Below, piece after piece: positions 21,579-33,600 of a stretch of 64,000 bases of DNA (positions within the stretch are counted from its first letter, which is position 1; each line of letters opens with the position of its first letter). The position numbers and the translations under genes were made by a program. This DNA is from Physcia stellaris (lineage: Eukaryota; Ascomycota; Lecanoromycetes; Caliciales; Physciaceae): positions 496,001 to 560,000 of the forward strand of contig JABSSW010000030.1 in the NCBI GenBank assembly GCA_018902385.1, given 5' to 3'. The notes below the pieces were generated by a model. The model ran no database searches and was not told the DNA's origin. It saw only the letters and a program-made list of their open reading frames with translations.

Positions 21579-22823
21579 ATGGCCCCACGCTCTCCCTTGT
21601 TAGCACGCGATGCTTCAACTCAAGAGATTTCCCTCCCATCAGAATTGCTTCTTCTCGCCGAATCACAGTGGATCTTCACCGAAGCAGAGCTATCACGCAC
21701 CCCAACCGTCCTAGACGGAATCCCCGAGGATAAAGAACGTGAAAATCGCGCAAAAGGCGTGAATTTCATTGTCCAAGTCGGCATCATGCTTAAGCTTCCT
21801 CAGGTCACGCTCTCTACCGCGTCAGTGTTCCTCCACCGGTTTTACATGCGCCATTCAATGGAAAGCGTCGGCGACCGTCCAGGCTTCCACTATTACCCAA
21901 TCGCTGCGACATGTCTGTTTCTGGCGACGAAGGTGGAAGAAAATTGCAGGAAAATGAGAGAACTGGTGATCGCGTGTGTGAAGGTCGCGCAAAAAGATCC
22001 CAATAAAGCGGTTGATGAACAAGATCGGGAGTACTGGCGGTGGAAAGACAACATCCTGCAATACGAGGACCGCCTGATGGAAGCGTTGTGTTTCGATTTT
22101 AGCCTGGAACCACCATACAAGACTCTGTTCGAGTTACTATTGCGTTTCAAGGCGGAAGACAACAAAAAGCTCAGAAATGCTGCGTGGGCATTTATCAATG
22201 ACAGCTGCATGACGGTCATGTGCCTGCTCTTCCCAAGCAGGACGATCGCAGCAGGGGCATTGTATGCTGCAGCAAAACACTGCGACGTGTCTTTTCCTGA
22301 TGACGAGCATGGACGGCCTTGGTGGAAAATCGCCGGCGTAGATTTGGTAGAGATACGACGAGCTTGCAACTTCTTAGCGGATATTTACGAACCAATACAG
22401 GCGTCACGAGCGCGGAATAGCTCCATCAGCTACGGACGCACGACTGAAGACATGAGCAATGGGACTGAGAAGACCAGGGCTATTTGTGAGGTTATGGAGG
22501 ATTCATCCCGTCAGGGAGGCGCGGAGATGAATGATCAAAGCACGTCACCTCCGCCAGGCGTCGAGACTGAGGAACGTCCGGGTAAGAGAAAGCGGGATGA
22601 GGTGGAGGATTTGGCACATGGACACGACCGCGGTACAACAAGAGAAATAGTCAATGGGACCACCAGAAATTTACAACTTAGAGATTCAAACGGGATCGCG
22701 AACGCCGAACCCTCTCTTGGCCAAAGACGAGGGCGAGGCAGCAATGGAGACACGAACAACGTAGGCGGACTTGTCAGTCCTCAAGTTGACGATGTCAGCG
22801 AGGAGGGCGAAGTAGAGGATTAA
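21579..22823 (+). CDS. pch1: cyclin K/Pch1-like (CDK9 partner)
   Basis: A single exon of 414 aa. Two cyclin boxes fill about residues 25-275: QWIFTEAELSRTPTV at the start, FLHRFYMRHSM, the central TCLFLATKVEENCRKMRE, then FSLEPPYKTLFELLL and AAGALYAAAKHCDV in the second box. A polar tail with RPGKRKRDE (a likely nuclear signal) ends in acidic EEGEVED. The spacing and motifs fit the transcription cyclins of the K/T class (fission yeast Pch1), which activate Cdk9 to phosphorylate RNA polymerase II and Spt5 in the nucleus; they do not fit a cell-cycle cyclin. The tail is highly variable in this class. The alternative is cyclin C/L; the KVEEN box and length favour Pch1. Confidence 0.85.
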   Translation: MAPRSPLLARDASTQEISLPSELLLLAESQWIFTEAELSRTPTVLDGIPEDKERENRAKGVNFIVQVGIMLKLPQVTLSTASVFLHRFYMRHSMESVGDRPGFHYYPIAATCLFLATKVEENCRKMRELVIACVKVAQKDPNKAVDEQDREYWRWKDNILQYEDRLMEALCFDFSLEPPYKTLFELLLRFKAEDNKKLRNAAWAFINDSCMTVMCLLFPSRTIAAGALYAAAKHCDVSFPDDEHGRPWWKIAGVDLVEIRRACNFLADIYEPIQASRARNSSISYGRTTEDMSNGTEKTRAICEVMEDSSRQGGAEMNDQSTSPPPGVETEERPGKRKRDEVEDLAHGHDRGTTREIVNGTTRNLQLRDSNGIANAEPSLGQRRGRGSNGDTNNVGGLVSPQVDDVSEEGEVED

Positions 22824-23968
22824 AAGAGGTGAATCTTGGTATTGGAGGGTCTTATGAAAAGGATTCAATACAAGTTTTACTGTTCTACGGGTCTTGGATA
22901 ATAGACTCATAGAGCATGCAGTATGTTGGTACTGAACAATTCAAGTTTTGTACCTGCACTATTCACCATTTTCTATCATGGTATTTGCTCTGCCGACGGC
23001 AAGCCCCTGTCCTATTTCTGATCGGCTTGCTGCTCCTCCCCTAGTGGCTTTCTCAAGGGTAGACAATAATACCAATGTAAGTGCAAAACTCAAGCCCGAC
23101 CCTCAATCGAAGCTCACATAGTCGCCCATTTGTACTGCTGATGGCCTACGTTCGCTAGTCCACACGGATTCTGTCCAAACCCTGCCCCACGTATTCCGGC
23201 CTTGAATCCCTGAAAGAAAAGACGATGTTGATCATATAAGTGATCGGCGACCCTCAAACGCATGCAAAGAGCGAATCGTGACAAAGCCGATCGTTTCGAC
23301 ACTTGACAGCCGAGAAGTCATCTTCCCATAAGTCAGCTAATCAGGCGTAGTAAACTATGGCTGACAACTCTCCAGTATAAATATCACATGGGTGAGATGG
23401 TAGAATTGATTGTTCGGCTTTTAACCTAAAATTAATTACTTTCGTCACTTGTACCGTACCATGAAGCTTGCAGGAGCGTACAGGTCACTGTATAATGATG
23501 GCATTGTCTGAGTTAGATTTGATCCACGTTATTCAAAAACGAGAAATGGAACCCTTTCTACAGAATCTAATGGATTGGCGTGGAGGATTGGCGTGGACCG
23601 AAATAGGAGCTCCTGGGCTACCGACTTTCGACACATTTCACTTGATGGCTTGATCAAGAGTTTCATAACAAGGTTGCATCTGAGAGAGATGGAGATTGCA
23701 ACACATTTACCAGAATGTAAAATATAACTTAATTCAACTAAGGTATAGGCTGCTTGATAGCCGTTAGCCAAGAAGGAACAATGGGCTGAATGGAACGTTC
23801 AAAGCATGAAATCTCGGTGCTTGATCATCTTGCATAAATGTGGCTGCTTGGCTTCTCAGAACACATGGATTGAAGGATCCTCGAAAACCAGGCAGCAGAA
23901 TTTGACGAGCATAAGATCTGTCAATGAGGGACTTTCCCAGCTAGAACAGGTGACAGCCTATTGTAGCA
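22824..23968. other. intergenic, no gene seen
   Basis: About 1.1 kb with no family-like frame. A TATAAATA string lies at 23376-23383 on the plus strand, about 590 bases before the pseudogene, with no visible gene of its own. Confidence 0.5.
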
Positions 23969-24706
23969 ATGGCAGTCTCTCCTGTTCGCATCGGTGTTCT
24001 TCTCCTCTCACCGGTTCAGCTACTCGATGTGTCGCCCTATCGACCTCTTTGCAATGCAGACCAAGTAGTACCTCACTGCTTGTCGGTTACCACAAACCTT
24101 GATCAATGGTGCCATACCATCTGATATCACGTATATAGCAAAGTCGGAAACGGGCAGCGTCGCAGAATGTATTTTGAGCGCAGGCCTCCGTGTCGAGGCA
24201 GGTCTAGATGATGCACGGAGCGCGCCCGGGCGCTTGAACATCCTGCTTGTTCCGGGCCCTGATCCTGCGAAGCTTTATTCGGAAGAGGTAAAGAAAGTTT
24301 AAAAAGGCCATGCCGAGAATCAGACAACTATTATGTTATGTCTGCACAGGCATTTTCCCGATAGGTCATGCGGGCGTGGTAATGGGCAAGAAGGCGACAG
24401 GTCCGAGAGCACTTTAACCGGAATTACGGAAGAAGCTTCGAGGAACCCAGTGGGAGGATAGACGATGGGTACTCTACATGATGGCAATGTCTGGACCAGT
24501 GGTGAGTCGGAAAAACTTTGGGAAAATCCTGATAAGGCGCCAAATTGATTGCAATTCCAGCTGGAATCACAAACGGAATGGAGAGGGTAGCGGTCCACGT
24601 TCGAGCAACCCGGCCTGGACCTACTACAGAAGCAGTGCTCGCCATGGCCGACGTAGGTGATCGAAAAGCGAAATACGGCGATAGTCAGGCACGCGAGAAC
24701 GCTTAG
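23969..24706 (+). pseudogene. DJ-1/PfpI-type protein pseudogene
   Basis: The relics of a DJ-1/PfpI (ThiJ-like, class I glutamine-amidotransferase fold) gene can be followed along the stretch in order: MAVSPVRIGVLLLSPVQLLD, DLFAMQTK, LINGAIPSDITYI, SAGLRVEAGLDDA, NILLVPGPDP, VCTGIFPIGHAGVV (the nucleophile Cys region), KKATGPRAL, WEDRRWV, then after an intron with a GTGAGT donor and a CCAG acceptor GITNGMERVAVHVRATRPG and LAMADVGDRKAKYG. The parts lie in different frames. Breaks are visible at about 24029 (one extra base), an in-frame TAG at about 24066, a loss of frame near 24300, a TAA near 24415 and another shift near 24475. With at least five breaks it is clearly dead. The order and spacing match intact fungal relatives of about 230-240 aa. 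Confidence 0.85.
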
Positions 24707-26502
24707 TAGTTGTGGGGGATTCTGAGAGCATAGCTTCTGAGCCCTATGATATAAGTAATATCACCACCCTAACCATTTCCACAAGTGAACTACTCAAGCT
24801 CCACGTTTGGAGAGACATGTTGCTGGGACGAGACCATACATCAGATAGCAAGATGACATGGAAGATTGGAACGCGGAGGCAGCATGGAGAGATACGTTAC
24901 GTCAAGTACAATTAAAAGAGGTTGGAGATGAGGGATTATGAGATGGCAGACAGGGCCTTATATTGAGTGAGACCATAAAGCAATGGCTTTTATTCCGCAA
25001 TGCTCGGATTAGCTCTGCCGCTGACGACGCGATACATCCTGGAAATAAGTGAAGAAGCAGGCAGCATGCGAATTGCTTTTCCGGGCCACAACATTGCCTT
25101 CTGTCGCATCTATAGATATGGATAGGGCGCCTCCCAACAGGGAGCCCGACGGCGCAACACCGTGGTGTTGGCTTGCAGCCGTGACCAAGCAGGATTGATA
25201 TTTGGTGTGGAGCAAATCCAATGGCCTTGGGCAAACAACCTGTGCTAATAACAGAGAGAGAAGACGGAAATGTAACTCATGCGATACTGCTGGCTAAAAA
25301 TGGTGCGAAGGAAGCGAGACGAAACCAGCGCCGCTGTCGGAACTCGCAAAAGATCACCATGAAGCCGTCAGCATCATTCGCAGCTTGGTAGACGGTGCCG
25401 TCAGAGTCGTAGTCATCATCCGGGTGCAACATGCGCCTCTTTCTGAATGAAGGGGAGGAACCGCATGTCCGCCATCAGCGTGAAGAGGCAAAAGAACCTG
25501 AATTAGATTCGCACTCTGGAACACGGCGTCGAATTTGTCAAGAGGTAGTGATGTTAGCTGCTGAAGGTGCCCCGAAGAAACCCGAAGTACTGAAGATACT
25601 CCATACAGTGAACAAATTTACAGTAGAGCGCAGGCACAGCGATTAGATATGCAATATGGCTACCTTATTTGGACGAGTGATCAGTTTGGGGCACGTAAAA
25701 CTCAGCAGAGCGAATGGCGATGCTAACAAAATAGGTACTTGGTAGGGCGTCAACAAAGGTAACATGGGTACTACTCCTTATTAAGTAGAGTAGTACTGCT
25801 TGGAGCGGGTGATGAAGGAATACGGCGGTATCAAAAAGGTTGTGGTGCTGAAGAGAAGGATCGCTGCAGATCCTGCACTTGCATGGTTTCTCGGGTTGAA
25901 GCTTGCGAAGCTTGCGAAGCTTGGTAATCGGCAGTAGGGATGCTTCGTTCGAGGACTACGAGTAGTACTAATAATGTACAATACTAATAGTCAAGCATGC
26001 TCGCTCCATGTGGGAATCCCTGTGCTTTCCCCACTTCGATGACGTTGGAAGCCATGCCCCGCCGCTGTCGCGACTCGCAAACCGCTAGGTACTCATGTCG
26101 CTCGGTCCTTGAACGGTTGGGGCCAAGATGGGACGAATGTGATTGGGGCGCTTCCCATGCCCTGAGCGTATCTGACCCGAACGCGTCTCAAACTCTAACT
26201 CATACGGACCATACATGTCCATCTCGGAGGATTTTCAGCTGAGCACATACATTGTACTGTACAGCAGCTCGGGACGTTGTCTGGCCTATCGAAACAGCCA
26301 CACTAAAAGCTGCTACCACTGTCGTTCTTCCCATTCGCCCTGGAGAGTCTCATCCGCCTTCGCGCGATCCGCTCCCGTCCAGTGCTTCTCTGATTGAATC
26401 TATAGTCGAAAATTAGTGGCATGCTGGACTAATCTATATGAGAGTCTGAACCTCTGCCCTTCCATCCAACGAGTATGCCAGCTTGGTCCGTTGTGTGCCA
26501 GA
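24707..26502. other. intergenic upstream of the sugar porter
   Basis: 1.8 kb with no recognised gene. The stretch 25300-25430 gives a weak ankyrin-like reading (PLSELAKDHHEAV) in one frame but no repeat array. A nine-base unit GAAGCTTGC is repeated in tandem (2 full copies and one partial) at 25898-25923. A single CreA-type GTGGGG (minus strand, 26029-26034) lies about 470 bases before the transporter start and could be chance. Confidence 0.45.
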
Positions 26503-28554
26503 ATGGACAGAATCTCAAAATGGAACGTTGCTCGGAAATACGAGAAGCGCCGTCTGTTAATTCTAATCAATGCTGTCGCTGGACTATCTATCTTCTTCTT
26601 TGGCTATGATCAGGGTGTCATGGGTGGCGTCAACGGCACCCGTGACTATGCAAAAGTCATGGACTGGGGTCATTATGATAATGTCTCTCGCCTTGTCGTC
26701 GCGGATAACGCCCTAAAGCAGGGCGGCATTGTAAGGAAACTTTGTGCTTGGAAACACCCGAGGACCGTCTAACCTTTAATAGGTGGCCGTTTATTATCTC
26801 CCTGGGACTCTCTTTGGTGCTTTCCTCGGAGGCTGGTTTGGAGATAGATATGGACGCATTAAGACAATCGCCTATGCCTCCCTTGTCGCTATCGTTGGTG
26901 CTACTCTTCAGTGTTCGGCTCAAAACGCAAAATGGATGTTCTGTGGTAGGTATACTTTCTAGCCGCTGCCATGAGGTGTATATGCTCATTCGCCTTAGCC
27001 CGCGTCTTCAACGGCATTGGCACGGGGATCCTAAACGCTATCACTCCCGTCTGGGCGACGGAAACCGCCGAGCACACTTCCCGTGGTCAGTTCGTCGCTA
27101 TCGAATTTACTCTAAACATTTTTGGTGTTGTTGTTGCGTACTGGATAGAATAGTAAGCTTCTGGCCCTACGGCAGGTGCAACTAAACTCGCTGATCCTCA
27201 TCCAGCGGAACTACATTTTATGGCGATGGGACATCCTCCTTCATCTGGCGCTTCCCCATTGCTTTCCAGGTTTGTGCTTAATATGTCCTTGCTGTGGCCT
27301 TCTATTGGGAATATGCATGCCAATGTATCACCATCTGACGTTCTCTTAGATCGCTCCTTTAATATTTCTCTTCTTCGTTGTGTGGTTCATGCCAGAATCG
27401 CCCCGCTGGCTTGTTAAAGTTGGCCGCGAGGAAGAAGGACGCTACATTCTTGGCCGACTGCGCGGCGAGACTGGAACCGACGAAGGTCGAGCAGAAGCCG
27501 AATTTCAGGATATCCGAAATATTGTTGAACTAGAACGGAAAACATCCAAGCAGCAGAGCTACTTTGCAATGTTCTTTGGCATCGGTTCAGGGAAACTTCA
27601 CACAGCGCGCCGCGTTCAATTGGTCGTCTGGCTCCAGATCCTGCAGGAATGGATTGGTATCGCTGGTATTACCATTTACGGTCCAACCATCTTCACGATC
27701 GCCGGTATCTCCCCGGAAAGACGGCTATGGGTTTCGGGTCTAAACGATATCACCTACATGGTAAGCTCCTAATTTCTTTCACCATGCCGATGAAGCCTGA
27801 CGAGATCAGTTCTCAACCCTCCTTTGCGTCTTCACCCTCGACAGAATCGGCCGCCGCTGGACTCTGTATTGGGGCTCCGTTGGTCAAGGCATCTGTATGT
27901 TCCTCGCTGGCGGCTTAGCTCGTGCTACATTGAATGCATCAGAGGACAGAAAAGCTGGCGTTGGTGGCGCCGCAACCTTCTTTGTGTTCCTTTTTACTGC
28001 CATCTTTGGTGCAACCTGGCTCACTGTTCCATGGCTATATCCCGCCGAGATATTCCCACTTCAGGTGCGGGCGAGAGGTAATGCGTGGGGGGTTGTTGGT
28101 TGGTCCATCGGTAATGGTTGGACCGTGAGTTAAAACCAGAGCCTGCGTACTCCCGGATCGGACATCCTCGGCTTACGTGACTATACAGGTGCTTCTGCTG
28201 CCGACAATGTTCGATGCTCTCGGGGAGAAGAGCCTTTACGTTTTTGGGGCGGTCAATGCCGCAACCATCCCTATTGTATGGGCTTTCTACCCTGAGACCA
28301 ATCAACGCACGCTAGAGGAAATGAACCTTGTCTTTGCTTCAGACAGTTGGTTTAATTGGGAAGCCGAGAAAAGCTACAAGTTGCTAAGCGAGCAGAACCC
28401 AGAATTGGTACAGGCAGCTCAACGAGGGCACAATATACTAGACCCGGAGTCGGGCACTAAGCGGACTGGCAGTTTGATACCGCGAAACCTGAGTCTTGAT
28501 GCGAAGGCTTACGAAAAACAAGACTCCGAGGGATCGGAACAAGAGAAGATCTGA
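26503..28554 (+). CDS. MFS sugar porter
   Basis: Seven exons, 26503-26730, 26783-26945, 26999-27152, 27206-27269, 27350-27760, 27810-28124 and 28189-28554, join in phase to 566 aa. It belongs to the twelve-helix sugar-porter family of the plasma membrane. The family signatures are all present: GYDQGVMGG in helix 1, FGDRYGR in loop 2-3, VWATETAEHTSRGQ in helix 4-5, PESPRWLV before the central loop, DRIGRR in loop 8-9, YPAEIFPLQVRARG, and PETNQRTLEEM after helix 12. It ends in a 100-residue polar tail. The substrate cannot be read from the sequence. It is the last intact gene before the AT-rich block, starting only about 200 bases from it, and shows no defect. Confidence 0.93.
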
Positions 28555-28770
28555 TTATCCTCGGATGGTTGGGAAATTGGCTTAGGTATGGTGGTTTTCG
28601 TTGTATGGGTCTATCGATGTTACGTTACAGATTTGGATTTCCTGCGAAATAATGGGATGCGGAGAGGATCCTCACCTTTAGATACTTGAGTAATTTACTG
28701 GAATGTCACTCCCGACGTTAGTATTTACTGAAATGTCACGCGGTCCGTACGAGACTTGTTTAAGCGAAAG
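28555..28770. other. boundary between gene-rich and AT-rich DNA
   Basis: Base composition changes over about 200 bases. Two near-identical 16-base stretches (TTTACTGGAATGTCAC and TTTACTGAAATGTCAC) lie around 28693 and 28725. No gene was seen. Confidence 0.55.
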
Positions 28771-30257
28771 ATGACGAGTGATCTGACTTTGTATGAATGC
28801 GTCACGAACTTCGAAGTTTTTCTTATTTTTCGATCATTCTTTCACTTGTTACATCGAAATTGACATCTCGTCGTTTTTTTTACTTTTGAGTAAAATTCAA
28901 AGCGATTCATCAATTAAAAATATTTAATATTATTGATTATTGTCGTTCAAATTCAAATTATTCAATTTGTTGTTATGTTTGATCGTCGACAATTGATCGA
29001 AAAATCAACGACGTGATTATAATATTTATTGCGATTGAATTGTGTCAAAAACACATTTTTCGATATTTTAAACGCGATTTATTAATTCGCGTAAATGTAA
29101 ACAATTTTAACAATTAATTTAATTTGATAATAATATTATTGATTTTATAATACACAATTTTATAAACTCTTTCTATAATAAAATATTCTGTAAATTCGCT
29201 TGACGCGGATGATCGATCGGAAAGAATTTGAGTCAATTCTGATTTCGTATTCGTTAAATTCGATAAATTCAATCAATATTTAATTCACGTTCTCAAATAG
29301 AAAAAGAATTAATCTTCTTTCGATCAATCATCAAATTCGTTTGCGTTCGTACAATTATTTCATCTTTTGCATCGTACATGACAATCGCGTGTTTTTGTCA
29401 TGTATACAGTCAAAGTTGTAAAGCAGAAAGAGCGCAATTCAAAACTGCAAAAATAACGAAAATCGATTCATTATCGCAATAGTTCTGAAACTTTCAAAAC
29501 TTCGTCGCTGCCAAATCTGTGCCAATTCGCCAGTTGAAATGTTTGCGAAAAAGTTTCGTTCAATTTTTCGTTGTCTGTACAGTTGCTTCGCATCTTGCAT
29601 CTCGATCAACAATCACATATGATTTTCATTTAACTACTCAAAATTGTAGAGCTAAATGAGCGCATTTCAACGCTTCAAAAATCATGAAATCGATTCGTTA
29701 TCGCAATAGTTTTGAAGCTTTCAAAATTACATCGTCGAACGTTTCGCTTTTTGAAAATTCAATTTTTTCAAATGTTTGCAACGTTTCGATGCGATTTCGA
29801 TCATAACTCAATGCGCACTCGATCGATTTTCGATATTATTGATTATTTGAATAAAACTCATTTCGAACTTCAAAACGAATCTTCGTTTGTATGTTTTACT
29901 TGTCGAATGCAAATGCTATTAAGATGCGAAATCGCTGAAATCGCAAAGCAATTGCGAAATATCGATTATCAAATTCAAATTTAATTCTGAAGCTTTGCAC
30001 GGAATTTTTTTGAAAAAATTCACGGACAAACTTGTTATTTATAAAAAAAATATTTCATTATTTTTATTTAACTTTTTTGTCGAATCAAAAAATTAATTTT
30101 TTCGAAACAAAAACATCAAATTTTATCGCATTTTTATTTACAATCATTTCGCGTACATACAAATTCATAAAATGATCAAATTGTAAAATTAATCGAACGT
30201 ATTTAAACGTATCAACAATCGCATTAATTCGAACAATATTGAAATTGTTATAAAATT
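28771..30257. repeat. dispersed AT-rich repeat, degraded copy
   Basis: This is the counterpart of the repeat at 968-2230, in the same orientation, up to about 30040 (AAAAATTCACGGACAAACTTGT). It holds two versions of the ATCAATCATCAAA/GTACA unit (about 29325 and 29575). The 30041-30257 part is AT-rich sequence of no known kind, ending where the A- LTR fragment begins. It is more transition-mutated than the left copy. Confidence 0.6.
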
Positions 30258-30391
30258 TATTATGAATCGTGTTTGAATAAACGTATTATTGATTAATTAA
30301 ACGAAAACAATAAATTTGCAAAAACAAATAAATACAAAATAATGAAATTGTAAACAATGTGCGAACGTCAAATTTTAAATCACGTTAATTT
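30258..30391 (-). repeat. A- LTR, 3' part (interrupted by A+)
   Basis: 134 bases equal in reverse complement to the 3' part of the 237-base A LTR. Together with 42961-43063 (103 bases) it makes exactly one 237-base LTR, cut by the insertion of A+. The last five bases, AATTT (30387-30391), are repeated at 42956-42960 as the target-site duplication. Confidence 0.9.
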
Positions 30392-30628
30392 TGTTACGAA
30401 CATGTTTGACAAATAAATTTGACAAATAAATAATTAATATAATAAATGATTAAACAAATGTGTTTAAATCGAATTATATTTTAATTTTTTGACGAAATTA
30501 ACGTGATTTGAAATTTAACGTTCGCACATTGTTTGCAATTTTATCATTTTGTATTTATTTGTTTTTGCAAATTTATTGTTTTCGTTTAATTAATTAATAA
30601 TACGTTTATTCAAACACGATTCATGATA
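30392..30628 (+). repeat. A+ 5' LTR (237 bases)
   Basis: Starts TGTTACGAACATG and ends GATTCATGATA. It equals the 3' LTR at 42719-42955 in length, with few differences. The expected terminal CA reads TA, as transition mutation would leave it. Confidence 0.92.
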
Positions 30629-33600
30629 TTACAATAAATTTTTATTTTTATCGTTCGTCGAAATACGCGAACGTTCAAAAATAAAATTTCAAATCGATCA
30701 AATTTTTTTGACGAAACAAACGACGAAAAATTTTGTTAATCAAACAAACGATTTAAAATTTTTTTTTGACGAAACAACGACGAAATTTTCGACGATAAAA
30801 AACGATAAAACGAACAACAAACAAATTTATTTTTTTTATTTACAATCGTCAATTTTTTATTTTTCGTTATAATTCGAAATCATTATAATTTTTTTTCGTT
30901 TGAAATTTCGTTATTTGAAATTTTTCGTGTCGAAATCGATCGTTATTTGAAACAAATAATCGACAACATCAACGAAAAAAAAATGTTATTTAATTCAAAC
31001 GTCGCAAATTCGTTTTTTCGCGTATAAATATATCGATGAAAAATGACGATATTATTCATTTTTTTGAACGTTATCAACGTCAATCAATTGAAATTTTCGT
31101 GAATTTATCATTTTTGACGAAATTAAAATCATTTTTCAACAAATTTACAATCGACAAACGAATTTCAAAAAAAAAAACGACAACACGTCAATAACGTTTT
31201 AAATTATTTCAATTCAAATTCATTTCGATCGTTTCGATTTCGATATCGTTCACGAAATTTGTTATATTCGTTTTTTTGTGAAATCAACGATTCATTTTTA
31301 TTTCAATGTGAAAATCAAATTTCGTGATTCGATAATTGACAAATTGATCGTCACGAACAAATGTTTTACATGTGACAAATTGAATCACGTTTGAAAAAAA
31401 TGTTCGAACGTTCACAAATATTAAAAACGTCATTGACACAAAATGCAAATATCGTACATGAATTTAATTGTCGAATCGAATAATTTTGATTCGAAAAATT
31501 AACAATTCATATCAAAAACGCAATCGATGAATATTTAAAAAAATTATTTACAATAATAATTTGTTTGATTTTTTCATTAAACGATTTTTAATTATTAATT
31601 GTACGTTATCATTCAACGATAATAAACATAAATTAAAAATTTTAATAAACATTGATGCAATTGATTATGCATTTATTGATAAAAAAATCGCGCAATTTGT
31701 ATGCAACATGTTAAACATAAAATTCGTATTTTTATTAAAATCGAAATCATTGATTGAATTCGACAATCGTCAAATTTTATCAATAATTCATGTTTTATAT
31801 TTTAAATTAACGATAAAATTGCATTTCGAATTGATCGTTTTTTTGTTAATCATCGATTTGAATAATCATTCGATAATTTTAAAAAAATCGTAAATGAACA
31901 AATATAAAATCATATTGAACATAATTTACGATAAATTGATTTTCAAATCGTTTAAATGCAATCATCATGACAATATATTCAATCAAATTGTTCAAATTCG
32001 ACGTTTGAAAATTTTCAAATCAAATCGTCGATAAAATGTATTTAATTGACGTCGTGATATCGTATTATCGCAAAAAAACGATTCAAAACATATAACGATA
32101 ATAAAATTTCGATATATCATTTTGTTTCGTTTCAAAATCGAATTTTTGTTTTTTAGAATTGAAAATAAATCAAATGTATTCGATTCGAAATATTTCGAAT
32201 ATTCAATTTATTCGAACGTCGATAACGATGACGAATCGTCAATTATCGAATTAAATAATTCAAAAATTGATATTACAACAATTACGAAAACGACATTTAT
32301 CAAAAAAAAAAAATTTGAAAAAATAACGCAACAAACGTTAAAAAATCAAAAAACAACAATTCGAAATTTTTTTTTTATCGAAATTGAATTCAAACGATTC
32401 AATGAATATCGCGATAATTAATACATTTTTTTTTTGTTTATTCGTCGATTTCAAAAATAAAAAACAAAAAATGCAATGTTTTTCATCACGATTAATTAAA
32501 TCGATTTCGCGTTCAAAACATTGCGAACAAATTTTGAATCGTTGAAAATTGTTATTATAATCAAAAAAAAATTAAAACACGAACAAATCAAATCGATTTT
32601 TGAACGTATAATGAAAAAAATATTCAATTTTTAAAAAACAATTGAATTGTCATTATATCGATTTTACGATCATAAAATCGAATTTTTAAACGATAACAAT
32701 TCATTGTTTCGAAACAAAATATATTTTTTGTTTGAATTCAAATTTCAAAATTTCAAAAAATATTTGAAAAATAATTTTTAAAATTTTTTTATCGTATTCA
32801 ATCAAATTGCATACGTTTTGTTGATTTTATTTGCAATCAAATCAAACAATTAATTATGTTTGTGTGTAAATTATCGACGATTTAATTACATCACGAAACG
32901 CAATCGATATTTTATTTTTTTAATGAAAATGCAAAATTGCAAATATTTGATCAAATTGAATATTATATCGATTTTCAACAAATTTTGAATGAATGAAAAA
33001 AATAAAAAATTTATTACGTTTGTTATTTTCATGAAATTATACAAATATCGAATATTATTTTTCGAATTGATTAACGAATTCGCGAATTGACAACATTACA
33101 TAAACGATTTGTTATTCAATTTTTTGAACGATTTTTATCAAATTTATTTAAATAATATTTTTATTTACAACAAATTCAAAAAAAAAACATATCATTTACG
33201 TTCGTAAAATATTGAAAAAATTCAAAAAAATCGAATTACAAATGAATATTGAAAAATGCGAATTTTTCAAAAAATAAATAACATTTTTGAACGTCATATT
33301 ATCGATAAATGATTTTCGCATAAATTCGAAAAAAATAAAAATCATTGTCAATTGAAAACGTTTTACGAATTTGAAAAAAATACAAATTTTTCTGAATTTC
33401 ATCAATTTTTACAAACGATTCATTCGTGATTTTTCGAAAAAAATTCGAATTTTCATTCGAATAATCAAAAAATTTGTGAATTTCGAATAAATTAAAAAAA
33501 TCGAAATTTTTTTTAATTTTTTCAAAAAACAATGACGAAAATTTTCATATTACGACATTACGATCGAACAAAACAAATCATTTTGAAAATCGATTTTTTT

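Noticed and set aside
25300-25430. Ankyrin-like reading
   Set aside because: One weak partial match, no repeat array and no open frame around it.
26029-26034. CreA-type GTGGGG site upstream of the sugar porter
   Set aside because: A single six-base match 470 bases away is expected by chance; noted only in the intergenic entry.
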